Notes: generated by a model not told the origin, from the letters alone. A stretch of 64,000 nucleotides of DNA from Mediterraneibacter hominis (GCF_014287475.1 NZ_JACOPF010000004.1:223426-287425); one strand, 5' to 3'; shown: positions 43,600 through 52,187, counted from the stretch's first letter. A program made the numbers and translations.

Positions 43600-44446
43600 T
43601 TTTATCACCGCCTTCAGACAATCCCAACGCTTGCTGGGCACTTTGAAATTCCTCTTTACTCTTTATGTTTTCGATAATCCCTGTAACAAGACGATAAAAT
43701 GCACTGAATTTTTCCAATGCAATTTCCTCATCGTATTCACCATGCACTACATCGCTAAGCTTGCCAAATAACTTATAACCATTATTTGAAAATTCAACTG
43801 GAATTATAGCACATTTTTCATCCACTTCTGTCAAAAGGTCTTTAAAAATTTTTCTTTGTTCTTTGTTTTTCTTATTAACAAATGTGGTGGCAATTCCAGA
43901 AGCTTTAGCTACTTCACTTGTCACCTGTTCAAAAACTTTGCGCAAATATATTATAGCCCCAGCTCCAAAACCTTCTCGTGATGCTCTCATTGCTTTTTCA
44001 AGCAAGTCAGTATATATACCGAATGAATTTTCTCGTAATTCACTTACATTTTTTGAAAGCTTTTCAGTTCTCTTTAAAATTTTTACTTTTGGTTCTTCGG
44101 TAAACATATCCTTAACTTCAAGTAAAAACCAAACTTGAATTTCAGTTTTACATACAGGGCATTGCAAGAAAGCGTCAATACTAATAAGATTTTCATTAAT
44201 AATAAGCGTATGCAATCTATCTGGAGACATAAATGTTCTCGAATCTTCACACTTTTTACAATAAAAATTTAATGCGATTCTACCGGCATCAATTTCTACA
44301 AAATCACCATTCTGTAAACCGATCATATCTTCATCATCTTGGGTCTCATACTCAGAATAAAAGTATTTTTTTATGTCAACAAATGGTAGCGTAGCAACAT
44401 ATGACCCAATTGGTTTTTTGTTTAACACTTTAGTCGCTAAATTCAT
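43592..44446 (-). CDS. Zinc-ribbon plus DUF4145-like protein in the R-M operon
   Basis: 284 residues. N-terminal zinc ribbon with Cys63, Cys66, Cys96 and Cys99 (CKKC and CPVC), then a helical domain resembling DUF4145 (GAGAIIYLRKVFEQVTSEVA, LFGKLSDVVHGEYDEE). Such HEPN-like helical domains often accompany or are fused to type I restriction subunits; function unknown. The start abuts the hsdM stop (TAAATG), with GAGGTGA inside hsdM; the end overlaps hsdS by 8 bases, so it is translated with the R-M subunits. Confidence 0.7.
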   Translation of the reverse strand: MNLATKVLNKKPIGSYVATLPFVDIKKYFYSEYETQDDEDMIGLQNGDFVEIDAGRIALNFYCKKCEDSRTFMSPDRLHTLIINENLISIDAFLQCPVCKTEIQVWFLLEVKDMFTEEPKVKILKRTEKLSKNVSELRENSFGIYTDLLEKAMRASREGFGAGAIIYLRKVFEQVTSEVAKASGIATTFVNKKNKEQRKIFKDLLTEVDEKCAIIPVEFSNNGYKLFGKLSDVVHGEYDEEIALEKFSAFYRLVTGIIENIKSKEEFQSAQQALGLSEGGDKNE

Positions 44447-46111
44447 TTAGTTCACCTCGATTTCAGCTATAATCGCATCAATTTCGGCACGCAATGTATT
44501 TTCACGCTGAACAATTTCAGATATTTGCTGGTTAAGGACAGCTATATCAATAACTTCTCTTGTATCCTCACTTTCTACATAAGTTGACACAGAAAGATTG
44601 TAATCTGCTTTTTCAATATCTTCCTGTTTAACAAGAGCAGTAAAATGCTTTTCCGTCTTTCGGTTGATATAAGCGTTTAATATATTCTGAATGTTATTAG
44701 GCTCGTTGCTTGATGTTCCATCCCCCAATTTATTGCTGTTGGTAGACTTGACAAATTCCTTTGAAGCGTCAATAAACAGAGTTTGGTTGTCGACTTTGGA
44801 TCTTTTGAGAACCATAATGCAAGTCGCAATGCTCGTTCCGTAAAAAAGATTATCGGGCAGCTGAATGATACATTCGATATAGTTGTTATCGATCAGGTAT
44901 TTTCTAATTTTCTGTTCTGTGCCTCCACGATACATAATACCGGGGAAACAAACAATAGCTGCTGTTCCGTCTGTAGCAAGCCAGCTAAGACAATGCATAA
45001 TAAAAGCAAAGTCCGCTTTTGATTTAGGAGCCAATACACCGGCAGGAGAAAAGCGAGGATCGTTTATCAGTGTTCCGTTGTCAGAGCCTTCCCATTTAAT
45101 GGAATAAGGTGGATTTGAAACGATGGCTTCAAACGGTTCTTCATCCCAATGTTTAGGATCAGTCAAAGTGTCACCGTGTTCAATGCTAAATTTATCGTAA
45201 CCTATGTCGTGCAGGAACATATTGATACGGCAAAGGTTATAAGTTGTAATGTTGATTTCCTGACCAAAGAATCCATTACGGACATTGTCTTTACCGAGAA
45301 TTTTTGCAAACTTCAAAAGTAATGAGCCACTTCCCACAGCAGGATCGTATACTTTATTTACTTCTGTTTTCATTTTACCGTTATTATCAAGAAGTGAAAT
45401 TTTTGTCAGAAGCTCAGATACCTCTTGTGGGGTGAAAAATTCACCGCCACTTTTGCCGGCATTAGAAGCATACATTCCCATCAGATACTCATAAGTGTCC
45501 CCAAACGCATCAATGGAATTATCTTGATAATTACCAAGATCCATATCTCCGATAACAGTAATTAATCTTTTAAGCCTTTTGTTTCTCTTAATAACTGTTG
45601 GTCCGAGCTTATTGCTGTTCACATCTATATCGTCAAACAAACCTTTGAAGTTTTCTTCGCTTGGACTGCCGATAGCAGAGGCTTCAATGTTTTTAAAGTT
45701 CGTTTGCAATATTTCGTTCAAATTCTCATCCAAATCAGCAATTTCTACTTCTTTGCCGTCCTTTTCCGCTTGAGCCTTTGCGTCTTTATCAGCCTTTTTT
45801 ATTCTGTTTAATAAATTCCCAAACAATTCGCTAGGTAAAATAAAGAAGCCTTTTTCTTGCACCATATCATCTTTAACACTTAAAGCTTCTTCATCGCTGA
45901 TTTTCGCATAATCAAAATCAGTATTTCCTGCATCCCATTCGCCTTTGTTGAGATAAGTTGTAAGGTTTTCAGATATATATCTATAGAACAGCATACCTAA
46001 AACATATTGTTTAAAATCCCAACCATCGACACTTCCTCTAAGTTCATTTGCAAGCGCCCATATTGTACGGTAAAGTTCTGTTCTTTCTTGTTCTCTTTTA
46101 TTATCGCTCAT
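44447..46111 (-). CDS. hsdM: Type I restriction-modification methyltransferase subunit
   Basis: 554-residue HsdM. N-terminal HsdM_N helical domain (ELYRTIWALANELRGSVDGW), N6-adenine methyltransferase domain with DPAVGSGSLLLKF for S-adenosylmethionine and catalytic NPPYSIKW. C-terminal coiled region pairs with HsdS. Start overlaps the HTH gene by 11 bases. Confidence 0.96.
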   Translation of the reverse strand: MSDNKREQERTELYRTIWALANELRGSVDGWDFKQYVLGMLFYRYISENLTTYLNKGEWDAGNTDFDYAKISDEEALSVKDDMVQEKGFFILPSELFGNLLNRIKKADKDAKAQAEKDGKEVEIADLDENLNEILQTNFKNIEASAIGSPSEENFKGLFDDIDVNSNKLGPTVIKRNKRLKRLITVIGDMDLGNYQDNSIDAFGDTYEYLMGMYASNAGKSGGEFFTPQEVSELLTKISLLDNNGKMKTEVNKVYDPAVGSGSLLLKFAKILGKDNVRNGFFGQEINITTYNLCRINMFLHDIGYDKFSIEHGDTLTDPKHWDEEPFEAIVSNPPYSIKWEGSDNGTLINDPRFSPAGVLAPKSKADFAFIMHCLSWLATDGTAAIVCFPGIMYRGGTEQKIRKYLIDNNYIECIIQLPDNLFYGTSIATCIMVLKRSKVDNQTLFIDASKEFVKSTNSNKLGDGTSSNEPNNIQNILNAYINRKTEKHFTALVKQEDIEKADYNLSVSTYVESEDTREVIDIAVLNQQISEIVQRENTLRAEIDAIIAEIEVN

Positions 46112-46457
46112 TTTTGTATTCTCCGTTCTTCAATAATTTTTCGTAATCTATACCATTTCTCAATTCTCTGCACAAATCTTTATTTTCTAAGGTTTTTGCA
46201 ATATCAGCAGGTACTTCATTTCGTTCTTGTGCAGCTAAATCAAAAAACAACGCTATTTCTTCAGGCTTTGGTTTCAACAACCGAAGCATTGCAATTTGTC
46301 TATCAGGAGGAGGTGGATTAACTTTACCGCTTAAAATATCATAAAAGTAAGGCTTCTTTATGCCAAGTGCGGTGTAAAACTTGACATTTGATAAATTTGC
46401 CTCTTTTATCATTTGCGCAAGCAAATTACAGAATTTCATAGAATCATCAACAATCAA
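46101..46457 (-). CDS. Small HTH regulator of the R-M operon
   Basis: 118 residues with an N-terminal helix-turn-helix (FCNLLAQMIKEANLSNVKFY, then KKPYFYDILSGKVNPP). First gene of the R-M operon and placed like a controller protein. Start TTG at 46457 with GGTGGTGA just upstream; the ATG six codons later has none. A strong operator lies directly upstream, so it probably represses or times its own operon. Confidence 0.75.
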   Translation of the reverse strand: MIVDDSMKFCNLLAQMIKEANLSNVKFYTALGIKKPYFYDILSGKVNPPPPDRQIAMLRLLKPKPEEIALFFDLAAQERNEVPADIAKTLENKDLCRELRNGIDYEKLLKNGEYKNER

Positions 46458-46479
46458 GTAATCACCACCATTTCAAAAT

Positions 46480-46501
46480 TAGTATGTAAGTTTACATACT
46501 A
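46480..46501. promoter_or_regulatory. Operator of the R-M operon
   Basis: TAGTATGTAA and TTACATACTA form a perfect 10-bp inverted repeat with a 2-bp centre. A further half-site (ACATACTA) follows at 46502-46509, overlapping the -10 box. Confidence 0.75.
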
Positions 46502-46503
46502 AC

Positions 46504-46532
46504 ATACTATCATATTTTAAAGCAAATGTCAA
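46504..46532 (-). promoter_or_regulatory. Promoter of the R-M operon
   Basis: Minus-strand TTGACA (46527-46532) and TAGTAT (46504-46509) with a 17-bp spacer. The operator at 46480-46501 covers the expected transcription start. Confidence 0.8.
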
Positions 46533-46570
46533 TTTAAAGACCTTTTAATATAGCTTTTGCTCCAACTTTA

Positions 46571-46599
46571 TTGAGTTCCTTTGCAAAAAAGCTTATAAT
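46571..46599 (+). promoter_or_regulatory. Promoter of the sigma-like gene
   Basis: TTGAGT (46571-46576) and TATAAT (46594-46599), 17 bp apart, about 70 bp before the start. An AGAGA...TCTCT dyad lies between at about 46637-46652. Confidence 0.7.
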
Positions 46600-46668
46600 T
46601 CAGGAACAAAATAAGATTTCTATGTCGTTTAAAATAGAGAGCATACTCTCTGGAAAGGAGGTAAAAAC

Positions 46669-47571
46669 ATGCCGATATTATTAAAAAGAAAAAACGGCGA
46701 AATCACGTCGTTTCGCAATGCAGAATATATTTCTGCGTTCTATTTCATCCCCAAAAGCATTTTGGATAAGTGCGGAGAAGAAATAAACAGGATTCCAAGA
46801 AATCCAAGAAAATTGCTTCAAGATCGTCGTGCTATAGAAATAGTAGAAAGTGATTTGTTTAAGCTGGTAATAATCGACGCTTATGCCTTTATGGTATGGC
46901 CTTTTATGGGGCTTGGTGCAAAAAGGGAAATTTATTCAGGATATGAGCCGTCTTGGAGATATGCACACGCAGCTTCTATTTGGATTAAAGGAATGGAAGA
47001 TGAAGGAGTTATCCCTAAGTCACAGGAGATATTAAAAAGCAGCAATACAGACGAAGACCTCGGATATATATCCGAAGAAGAAATCTCAGTAACATTCACT
47101 TGGCTCATTCCTAAAATAATGGCAAAGCACAATATGAATAAGATCATTGCTGTGGCGGCTGAATATCGCTGCTTTGAAGATTTTGATTACCGAAAGAGCC
47201 GACAAAAAATTGATTTTTACCGCAAGTGGTATCATACTCGTGCAAAAATATCCGTTGAATCTCTTGATGAAATAAAAGAAAAGTATGCAGAGAATACATA
47301 CGGAATGGAGTGGGATATTCCTGATGACAATGTTAATGTTGAGAGTATGGTTTTAGAGCCGATTGCAGTCAGCAAATTTTTAGACACGCTTTCTGAAACA
47401 GATCGGAAAATACTCACAATGCGAATGGATGATGTTACACTCGAAAAAATCGCAGAAGAATTAGGTTTCAAAACTCACAGTGCTATTCACAAAAGAATCC
47501 GAAAGATTGGCTTGGCTTACGAAAAGTTCAGCGGTGAAGATTTGGGATTCAGTCAAAAGAAAATCATCTGA
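46669..47571 (+). CDS. Sigma-70 region 4-like protein of a mobile element
   Basis: 300 residues. The C-terminal region (about 235-285) is a sigma region 4-type HTH: LSETDRKILTMRMDDVTLEK, then IAEELGFKTHSAIHKRIRKIG. The N-terminal two-thirds is of unknown type. Similar genes occur near the regulatory end of clostridial mobile elements. ATG after AAAGGAGG. A hairpin ending in TTATTTTTT follows at about 47575-47612. Confidence 0.7.
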   Translation: MPILLKRKNGEITSFRNAEYISAFYFIPKSILDKCGEEINRIPRNPRKLLQDRRAIEIVESDLFKLVIIDAYAFMVWPFMGLGAKREIYSGYEPSWRYAHAASIWIKGMEDEGVIPKSQEILKSSNTDEDLGYISEEEISVTFTWLIPKIMAKHNMNKIIAVAAEYRCFEDFDYRKSRQKIDFYRKWYHTRAKISVESLDEIKEKYAENTYGMEWDIPDDNVNVESMVLEPIAVSKFLDTLSETDRKILTMRMDDVTLEKIAEELGFKTHSAIHKRIRKIGLAYEKFSGEDLGFSQKKII

Positions 47572-47640
47572 CAGCACCTATTGATTATGAAAAATCGATA
47601 GGTGTTATTTTTTCGCCAAAAAACAGAAAAGGAGGACTTT

Positions 47641-47814
47641 ATGACGCAGTACCATCCGATAAAATCGGAACAAATCAAAATTAAGAACACCCTATGTATG
47701 CAGTGCGGACACCGAAGTTGTTTGATAATAACCGACGGTATCTGTCCTGCGCTTTCGGGACGTAAGCAAAAAACCATTAAAATCAAGGAGGACAATCACA
47801 ATGAAAAAGTATAA
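47641..47814 (+). CDS. Small cysteine-rich protein
   Basis: 57 residues with CMQCGHRSC and a later ICPAL, a possible small zinc knuckle. ATG after AAAGGAGGACTTT. Its 3' end overlaps the ParM-like start by 14 bases. No recognised family. Confidence 0.6.
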   Translation: MTQYHPIKSEQIKIKNTLCMQCGHRSCLIITDGICPALSGRKQKTIKIKEDNHNEKV

Positions 47815-48727
47815 AGAAACCTATATTATCGGTATCGACCACGGTTATGGAAATATGAAAACGGCAAACTGCTGTTTTCAGGCAGGCGTTACCGTCTATG
47901 ACAAAGAACCGATTTTTAAAGACAACCTGCTTGTTTGGAATAACAGGTATTACCTTATCGGCGCAGAGCATAAGGAGTTTTCAGCAGATAAAATGCTGGA
48001 TGATGATTATTATGTTCTGACGCTTGCGGCAATCGCACGGGAGATGAATATTGCTAAAATCTATTCTGCTGATGTATTGATTGCCGCCGGGCTTCCGCTG
48101 ACTTGGGTAAGCGAACAGCGAGAAGAATTTAAAAGATATTTACTGAAGCACGAAACAGTTGGCTTTAATTTCAAATGCAAGGATTATCATATCCGCATTG
48201 TCGGTGCAGATGTTTACCCACAGGGATTCGCCGCTGTCGTCAACAATTTATCCGATTTTTCAGGTGTAAATATGCTCTGCGATATCGGCAACGGCACGAT
48301 GAATATTATGTTCGTCAATGACAGGAAGCCGAATCCCCGCCTCTGTTTTACCGAGAAATTCGGAACACACCAATGTATGCTTCAAATCCGTGAAAATCTG
48401 ATGAGAGTTCATCACACAGAACCGCCCGAAGAAATGATTACCCGTGTGCTTCGTTTCGGTACAGCAGATATTGACGGTGAATATCTGAAAACCATTACCG
48501 ATACTGCGAAAGAGTATGTGGAAGGTATTTTCCGCAGACTCCGGGAACACGGTTATGATTCAAGACTGATGAAACTTTATATAATCGGTGGTGGAGGCTG
48601 TCTTATCCGTAACTTTGCCGAATATGACGAAAGCCGTGTTACCGTCAACGATGATATTTGCGCTACTGCTAAAGGTTATGAACGAATGCTGGAAATGAAA
48701 CTGATTAAAAGCGGCGGTGCATTATGA
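47801..48727 (+). CDS. ParM/StbA-like plasmid-segregation actin
   Basis: 308-residue actin-fold ATPase. Phosphate 1 motif YIIGIDHGYGNMKTAN, phosphate 2 LCDIGNGTMNIMFV, adenosine motif LYIIGGGGCLIRNF. ParM-type filaments push replicated plasmids or excised elements apart. Ribosome binding site AAGGAGG. Coupled by ATGA overlap to the next gene. Confidence 0.85.
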   Translation: MKKYKETYIIGIDHGYGNMKTANCCFQAGVTVYDKEPIFKDNLLVWNNRYYLIGAEHKEFSADKMLDDDYYVLTLAAIAREMNIAKIYSADVLIAAGLPLTWVSEQREEFKRYLLKHETVGFNFKCKDYHIRIVGADVYPQGFAAVVNNLSDFSGVNMLCDIGNGTMNIMFVNDRKPNPRLCFTEKFGTHQCMLQIRENLMRVHHTEPPEEMITRVLRFGTADIDGEYLKTITDTAKEYVEGIFRRLREHGYDSRLMKLYIIGGGGCLIRNFAEYDESRVTVNDDICATAKGYERMLEMKLIKSGGAL

Positions 48728-49020
48728 GTATCAAGCGAATGAGCCTGCGGTTTAACTTGGATAACGAAGCTGACCGCAAGGCTTGGGAGCATTTGAAAAA
48801 TATAACGGATTCAAAGAACAAAACAGTTATTGCTACCGTAAATCAGTTTTATGAGCCTCACACAGAAATTACAGAGACTATTAAGGAAACCATTCGAGAG
48901 TGCTTGCAGAATTTTTCTGCGATAAAGACGGAAACAGAGCAATCTCCCGAACTGCTAACTGAAGATGAAAATCTGTTATTAGATTCCCTCGATGATTTTC
49001 TCGGAGACGGACGGCATTAA
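48724..49020 (+). CDS. ParR-like adaptor (small element protein)
   Basis: 98 residues, starting KRMSLRFNLDNEADRKAWEH, consistent with a ribbon-helix-helix start, and ending in an acidic tail (LLLDSLDDFLGDG). Position right after ParM with ATGA overlap suggests the centromere-binding partner ParR. Identity rests mainly on position. Confidence 0.6.
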   Translation: MSIKRMSLRFNLDNEADRKAWEHLKNITDSKNKTVIATVNQFYEPHTEITETIKETIRECLQNFSAIKTETEQSPELLTEDENLLLDSLDDFLGDGRH

Positions 49021-49066
49021 AATGATGCCGCTTTTTTATTCTCTGACACACCTGCGGCATCATTTT
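49020..49066 (+). terminator. Terminator after parR-like gene
   Basis: AAAATGATGCCGC and GCGGCATCATTTT form a 13-bp stem with a T-rich loop; weak U-tract, so it may also act as an mRNA end. Confidence 0.55.
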
Positions 49067-49098
49067 GGCATTAAACAAAATTAAGGAGGATTTTTATT

Positions 49099-49404
49099 AT
49101 GAGAGCTTATTCATCATTAAGACAACTTGAAGAAAAAGGTATTTATGTTGATGAATACCTGACCAATGAGCGTGAAGGCGTGTTTATTGCACGGCTTGAC
49201 TGCAAGCGTTGGGGCAAGAACCGAAATATTCTTGCATACTTCACTTTTGAAGACGGCAGTAAAGTTATGGCTTCCGCTTGGCAGAACACCGGGTATCTCG
49301 GTATTCCCGAGATTGAAGAAGGAGCAATGCTAACGCTGACTTTTGAGAGAGCAAAAAACGGCATTTCCTATTTGAGAAAGGTTGAAAGAAACGAGGGAGA
49401 GTAA
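49099..49404 (+). CDS. Conserved mobile-element protein, unknown
   Basis: 101 residues, mixed strand-rich sequence (NILAYFTFEDGSKVMASAWQ) without a recognised domain. Good ribosome binding site AAGGAGG. It lies between the ParR-like gene and the putative oriT/mobC, as small element proteins often do. Confidence 0.55.
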   Translation: MRAYSSLRQLEEKGIYVDEYLTNEREGVFIARLDCKRWGKNRNILAYFTFEDGSKVMASAWQNTGYLGIPEIEEGAMLTLTFERAKNGISYLRKVERNEGE

Positions 49405-49429
49405 TCGTGTCTCATACTGTAACAAGCAG

Positions 49430-49503
49430 GGAACTTGTACGGCAAGTTCCAACTCAAAATCGACTGTTTAGCCGATTTACTCTTTAGGGACTGCCGCCCC
49501 TAA
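49430..49503 (+). other. Putative oriT
   Basis: Three inverted repeats in a row: GGAACTTG/CAAGTTCC (49430-49450), AAATCG/CGATTT (49457-49478) and TTAGGG/CCCTAA (49484-49503), ending in CCCCTAACACC, just upstream of mobC and the relaxase. This is the expected place and form for the origin nicked by a MobA/L-type relaxase. Confidence 0.6.
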
Positions 49504-49532
49504 CACCCCATTTTGAAAGGACTGATAAATCT

Positions 49533-49904
49533 ATGAACAGAAATCCAAAAGAAAAACTTGCCCGCATAGAGATACGAGTAAAACCAAAAGATAAGGACAA
49601 AATCAAACGACTTGCCGAAAAATGCAATTTATCTATTAGTGAATATCTGCTACAAAGGGCATTGGGTTACGCACCGAGAACGGAGCAGCCTGATGTCTTT
49701 TTTGATTTCTACAACAAATTGTGCGAGCTATGCAACACAGCAGGATTTACGCCCGAAACAGAAAACAAACTTCTTGTGCTGATTGATGAAATTCATTCGG
49801 AACTTCTATTGCTTGAAAAGGAAACCATAACACAAATTAAAAACGGAATTGAGGTGAGCGACGAATGGCGACCACCGGATTCTGGCCTGTCAAAAACAGG
49901 CTGA
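49533..49904 (+). CDS. MobC-like relaxosome accessory protein
   Basis: 123 residues. N-terminal ribbon-helix-helix (RIEIRVKPKDKDKIKRLAEK, then NLSISEYLLQRALG) and a C-terminal helical part. Binds near oriT and helps the relaxase. Ribosome binding site AAAGGACTG. Overlaps the relaxase by 40 bases. Confidence 0.8.
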   Translation: MNRNPKEKLARIEIRVKPKDKDKIKRLAEKCNLSISEYLLQRALGYAPRTEQPDVFFDFYNKLCELCNTAGFTPETENKLLVLIDEIHSELLLLEKETITQIKNGIEVSDEWRPPDSGLSKTG

Positions 49905-50587
49905 AAGAAGTAATTGAATATGCCCGTAACCCTGACAAAACCACTGATAAAAAATTCTTGGATGAGGATTTATATGCGGCACTCCGTTATGTTGAGAATG
50001 ATAAAAAGACGGATCAAACGATGTATGTTTCGGATATCAACTGTCCGAAGCAAAAAGCATACGAATATATGATGGCTACTAAGCGTCGTTACGGCAAACT
50101 CGGTGGGAATGTTGCCTATCACGGTTATCAGAGTTTTGTAAGCGGCGAGGTTACTCCCGAAGAAACACATCAAATCGGACTGGAAACGGCAAGGCGTATG
50201 TGGGGCAAGGATTATGAGATAGCCGTCACCACCCATCTGAACACAGATAATCTTCACAATCATATTGTGGTAAATTCGGTATCTTTTCGCACCGGTCGGA
50301 AATTTGAGAACCATATTTCCGACCATTACAACCTAAGAGAGATTTCCGACGCAGTTTGCTTAGAACGAGGGAAAAGCGTATTGCAGCCGAGTAAATTCCC
50401 AGTTAATCGAAAGAAAGACTATTGGATACACAAAAGCGGCGGTTTAACTCACCGAGATATTTTAAAACGGGATATTGACGAAACTATCTCTAATACAACC
50501 AACTGGAAAATCTTTGATTTATACCTGAAAAATCTCGGCTACAGCTATGCAAGAAACTCTCTGATGAAGACAGCGAATACTTTGTAA
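49865..50587 (+). pseudogene. MobA/VirD2-type relaxase, truncated
   Basis: 240 residues of a Relaxase (PF03432-type) domain: catalytic Tyr region EVIEYARNPDKT, and the metal-binding HLNTDNLHNHIVV. Similarity stops at about 50560 (LKNLGYSYA); the remaining residues come from fusion to the recombinase remnant in another frame, and a stop follows at 50587. The C-terminal half of the protein is missing, so transfer function is doubtful, although the nicking domain looks complete. Start ATG after GAGGTGAGC. Confidence 0.8.
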
Positions 50588-51166
50588 AACTGCTAAATCA
50601 GAAAGCTTCGGATATTTTTAAGAATGCTCAGAATGAACAGGAACTAATCGAACTGAAGAAAAAGAAAGTACAGCTTGAAACGGCGATTTCAAATCAGGTG
50701 AAAAATCTGCGGGAAGCAGACGAAAACTTAAAACGGTTTATTCAAGACGATGTAAAGGGACTGACGGACGAGCTTTCTGAAACGGAAAAACTGTTACAAA
50801 AATTAGAGGACAGCAGGCAAAGTCAGATGTATGCTGTCAGAGATATTGAAGAAATAAAAGAACGGCTGCTCTCCTTTGAGAAATACGCAAAGGACGCACA
50901 GCCGGATGTGTTAGTAACGCTGATACAATCCTTTGTGGAGCGTATCTATATCGTTGATGAAAACGACGAGCGTTACTGCCATATCTTTATTAAAGGTTAC
51001 ACCAAAGAGGACTATGATGAGTTCTTCCGGGCAACCGGTTACATATCTGGTGCGGGAGAAACAGGTACTATCACATCCAAATTGCCTTTGTGTGATTCAG
51101 ATGAGTGTTGCAAATACAATGTGATATTTACATTCCCAAGTTGTGTTCTATTTCACATCAGACATG

Positions 51167-51192
51167 AAAAAACCGCCCTATTTCGGCGGTTT
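51167..51192. terminator. Hairpin left of attL, probable original tRNA-Trp terminator
   Basis: AAACCGCC and GGCGGTTT form an 8-bp stem; on the minus strand it is followed by TTTTTTC. It lies directly beyond the left copy of the tRNA 3' end, where the terminator of an undisrupted tRNA-Trp gene would be. Confidence 0.6.
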
Positions 51193-51194
51193 CT

Positions 51195-51217
51195 AACAGG
51201 GGATGAGAGAATCGAAC
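51195..51217. repeat. attL: 23-bp direct repeat of the tRNA-Trp 3' end
   Basis: Identical to 57486-57508 (begins AACAGGGGATGAGAGAATCG). It holds the last 21 bases of the tRNA gene. Sequence beyond this copy does not continue as tRNA, so this is the duplicated end made by integration. Confidence 0.85.
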
Positions 51218-51271
51218 CCTGTGGGGAACTCTCACAATCCCCGAAAATACGGCATTTCTTCAAATTCCGTT

Positions 51272-51301
51272 TGACTACATGTGACTACATTTTGACTACA
51301 T
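51272..51301. promoter_or_regulatory. Left integrase arm-type repeats
   Basis: Three copies of TGACTACAT at 51272-51280, 51282-51290 and 51293-51301, about one helical turn apart. Two more occur at the right end (57399-57419). Likely binding sites for the N-terminal domain of the integrase. Confidence 0.7.
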
Positions 51302-51374
51302 GAACGTAAAATAACAATCAGAAAGGAGAAATCGTTCAGCATGGTATCATTCTGATAAATACTTCTATTACTCA

Positions 51375-51587
51375 TCAAAAAATATTATCATCTGGATAAT
51401 GCGTCATAATATCTTCAATGTTACAATTCAAAATATTACACAATTTATCTATGGTGTTTACTTCTACATTTCGATTATGTCTCAGTCTGTTTAGTTGGGA
51501 ACGATTCATATGATAACGAGTATACAAATCATATTGAGTAATTCCCTTAGACTTCATTGTTTCCCACAACTTGTCATATTTTATCAT
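51375..51587 (-). CDS. Small XRE-type HTH regulator
   Basis: About 70 residues: LWETMKSKGITQYDLYTRYH, then MNRSQLNRLRHNRNVEVNTI, then DKLCNILNCNIEDIM, a Cro/C1-type HTH (YozG-like). The ATG at 51587 begins the conserved domain; longer starts add an unrelated leader. Divergent from the small membrane protein genes with a 20-bp palindrome between. Confidence 0.8.
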   Translation of the reverse strand: MIKYDKLWETMKSKGITQYDLYTRYHMNRSQLNRLRHNRNVEVNTIDKLCNILNCNIEDIMTHYPDDNIF

Positions 51588-51660
51588 TTCACGCTTTTCC
51601 GCTTTCTTACAAATTTCTGTTGCTATGTAATTATTATTAGCGTAAAATTGTTTTAATAAT

Positions 51661-51680
51661 AGTGTTCGTATACGAACACT
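51661..51680. promoter_or_regulatory. 20-bp palindromic operator
   Basis: AGTGTTCGTATACGAACACT is perfectly self-complementary. It stands between the small HTH gene (minus) and the first small membrane protein (plus), 17 bp before the latter's start. Probable target of the HTH regulator. Confidence 0.7.
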
Positions 51681-51696
51681 GTAAGAGGTGGAAATA

Positions 51697-52110
51697 TTGA
51701 AAAAACGCTTTATTACGGTATTTGTATTCATTGGTATTTTTACCACTTTGATTTACTTACAATATGGACGTGATGTTAAGGTGGAATCAAGTGTTCTGAA
51801 TTGCTCCAGTGAATTTTATGAGCAAAGATTGACTATCATAGCGAATAAACTCTTTGTTTCAAATAAAGAAAAGTTTGCTGAAGAAATAATAGAACGATGT
51901 ACAGATAACACTTTTCGTGAGGTACGTTTTTCGTATGACATAACAGGATATCCAAATAGAATATGTATTTCTGTTTATCCAAATGAATTAAGTCGAAAAC
52001 TTGGGGATAATCATTTTACAATTTTATATCAAGCAGGCACAGAAAATAATTACGTCTACAATGTTAAAGACCGCCCAGAAATGTTCAAAATCAAGATTGA
52101 AACTGAATGA
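51697..52110 (+). CDS. Small membrane-anchored protein, unknown
   Basis: About 137 residues: an N-terminal membrane helix (FITVFVFIGIFTTLIYL) then an extracytoplasmic domain of about 110 residues with one Cys early (VLNCSSEFYEQRL). No known family. Start TTG at 51697 after AGAGGTGG; a GTG three codons earlier overlaps that site. First of a run of small membrane protein genes. Confidence 0.6.
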   Translation: MKKRFITVFVFIGIFTTLIYLQYGRDVKVESSVLNCSSEFYEQRLTIIANKLFVSNKEKFAEEIIERCTDNTFREVRFSYDITGYPNRICISVYPNELSRKLGDNHFTILYQAGTENNYVYNVKDRPEMFKIKIETE

Positions 52111-52187
52111 CAATATTGTATCAGAATGATATAATATTACCATGAAAATAGTCGGAAAAATTGGAATTTGCAAGGAGGATTGAAATT

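Larger units (their letters stand above)
50560..51303 (+). pseudogene. Large serine recombinase, 3' remnant
   Basis: From KLSDEDSEYFVKLLNQKASD the frame shows the coiled-coil and C-terminal part of a large serine recombinase (ELIELKKKKVQLETAIS, then VTLIQSFVERIYIVDENDER and HIFIKGYTKEDYDEF). The N-terminal catalytic domain is absent: the sequence begins at the junction with the truncated relaxase. The last about 35 codons run past the att site and are not recombinase-like. Confidence 0.75.

Noticed and set aside
51195..51240. A second tRNA gene at the left att site
   Set aside because: Only the last 21 bases of the tRNA are present; D-arm and anticodon arm are missing.
51661..51680. SOS (LexA) box
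   Set aside because: The palindrome is GTTC-N6-GAAC, the inverse arrangement of the Firmicutes LexA site GAAC-N4-GTTC.
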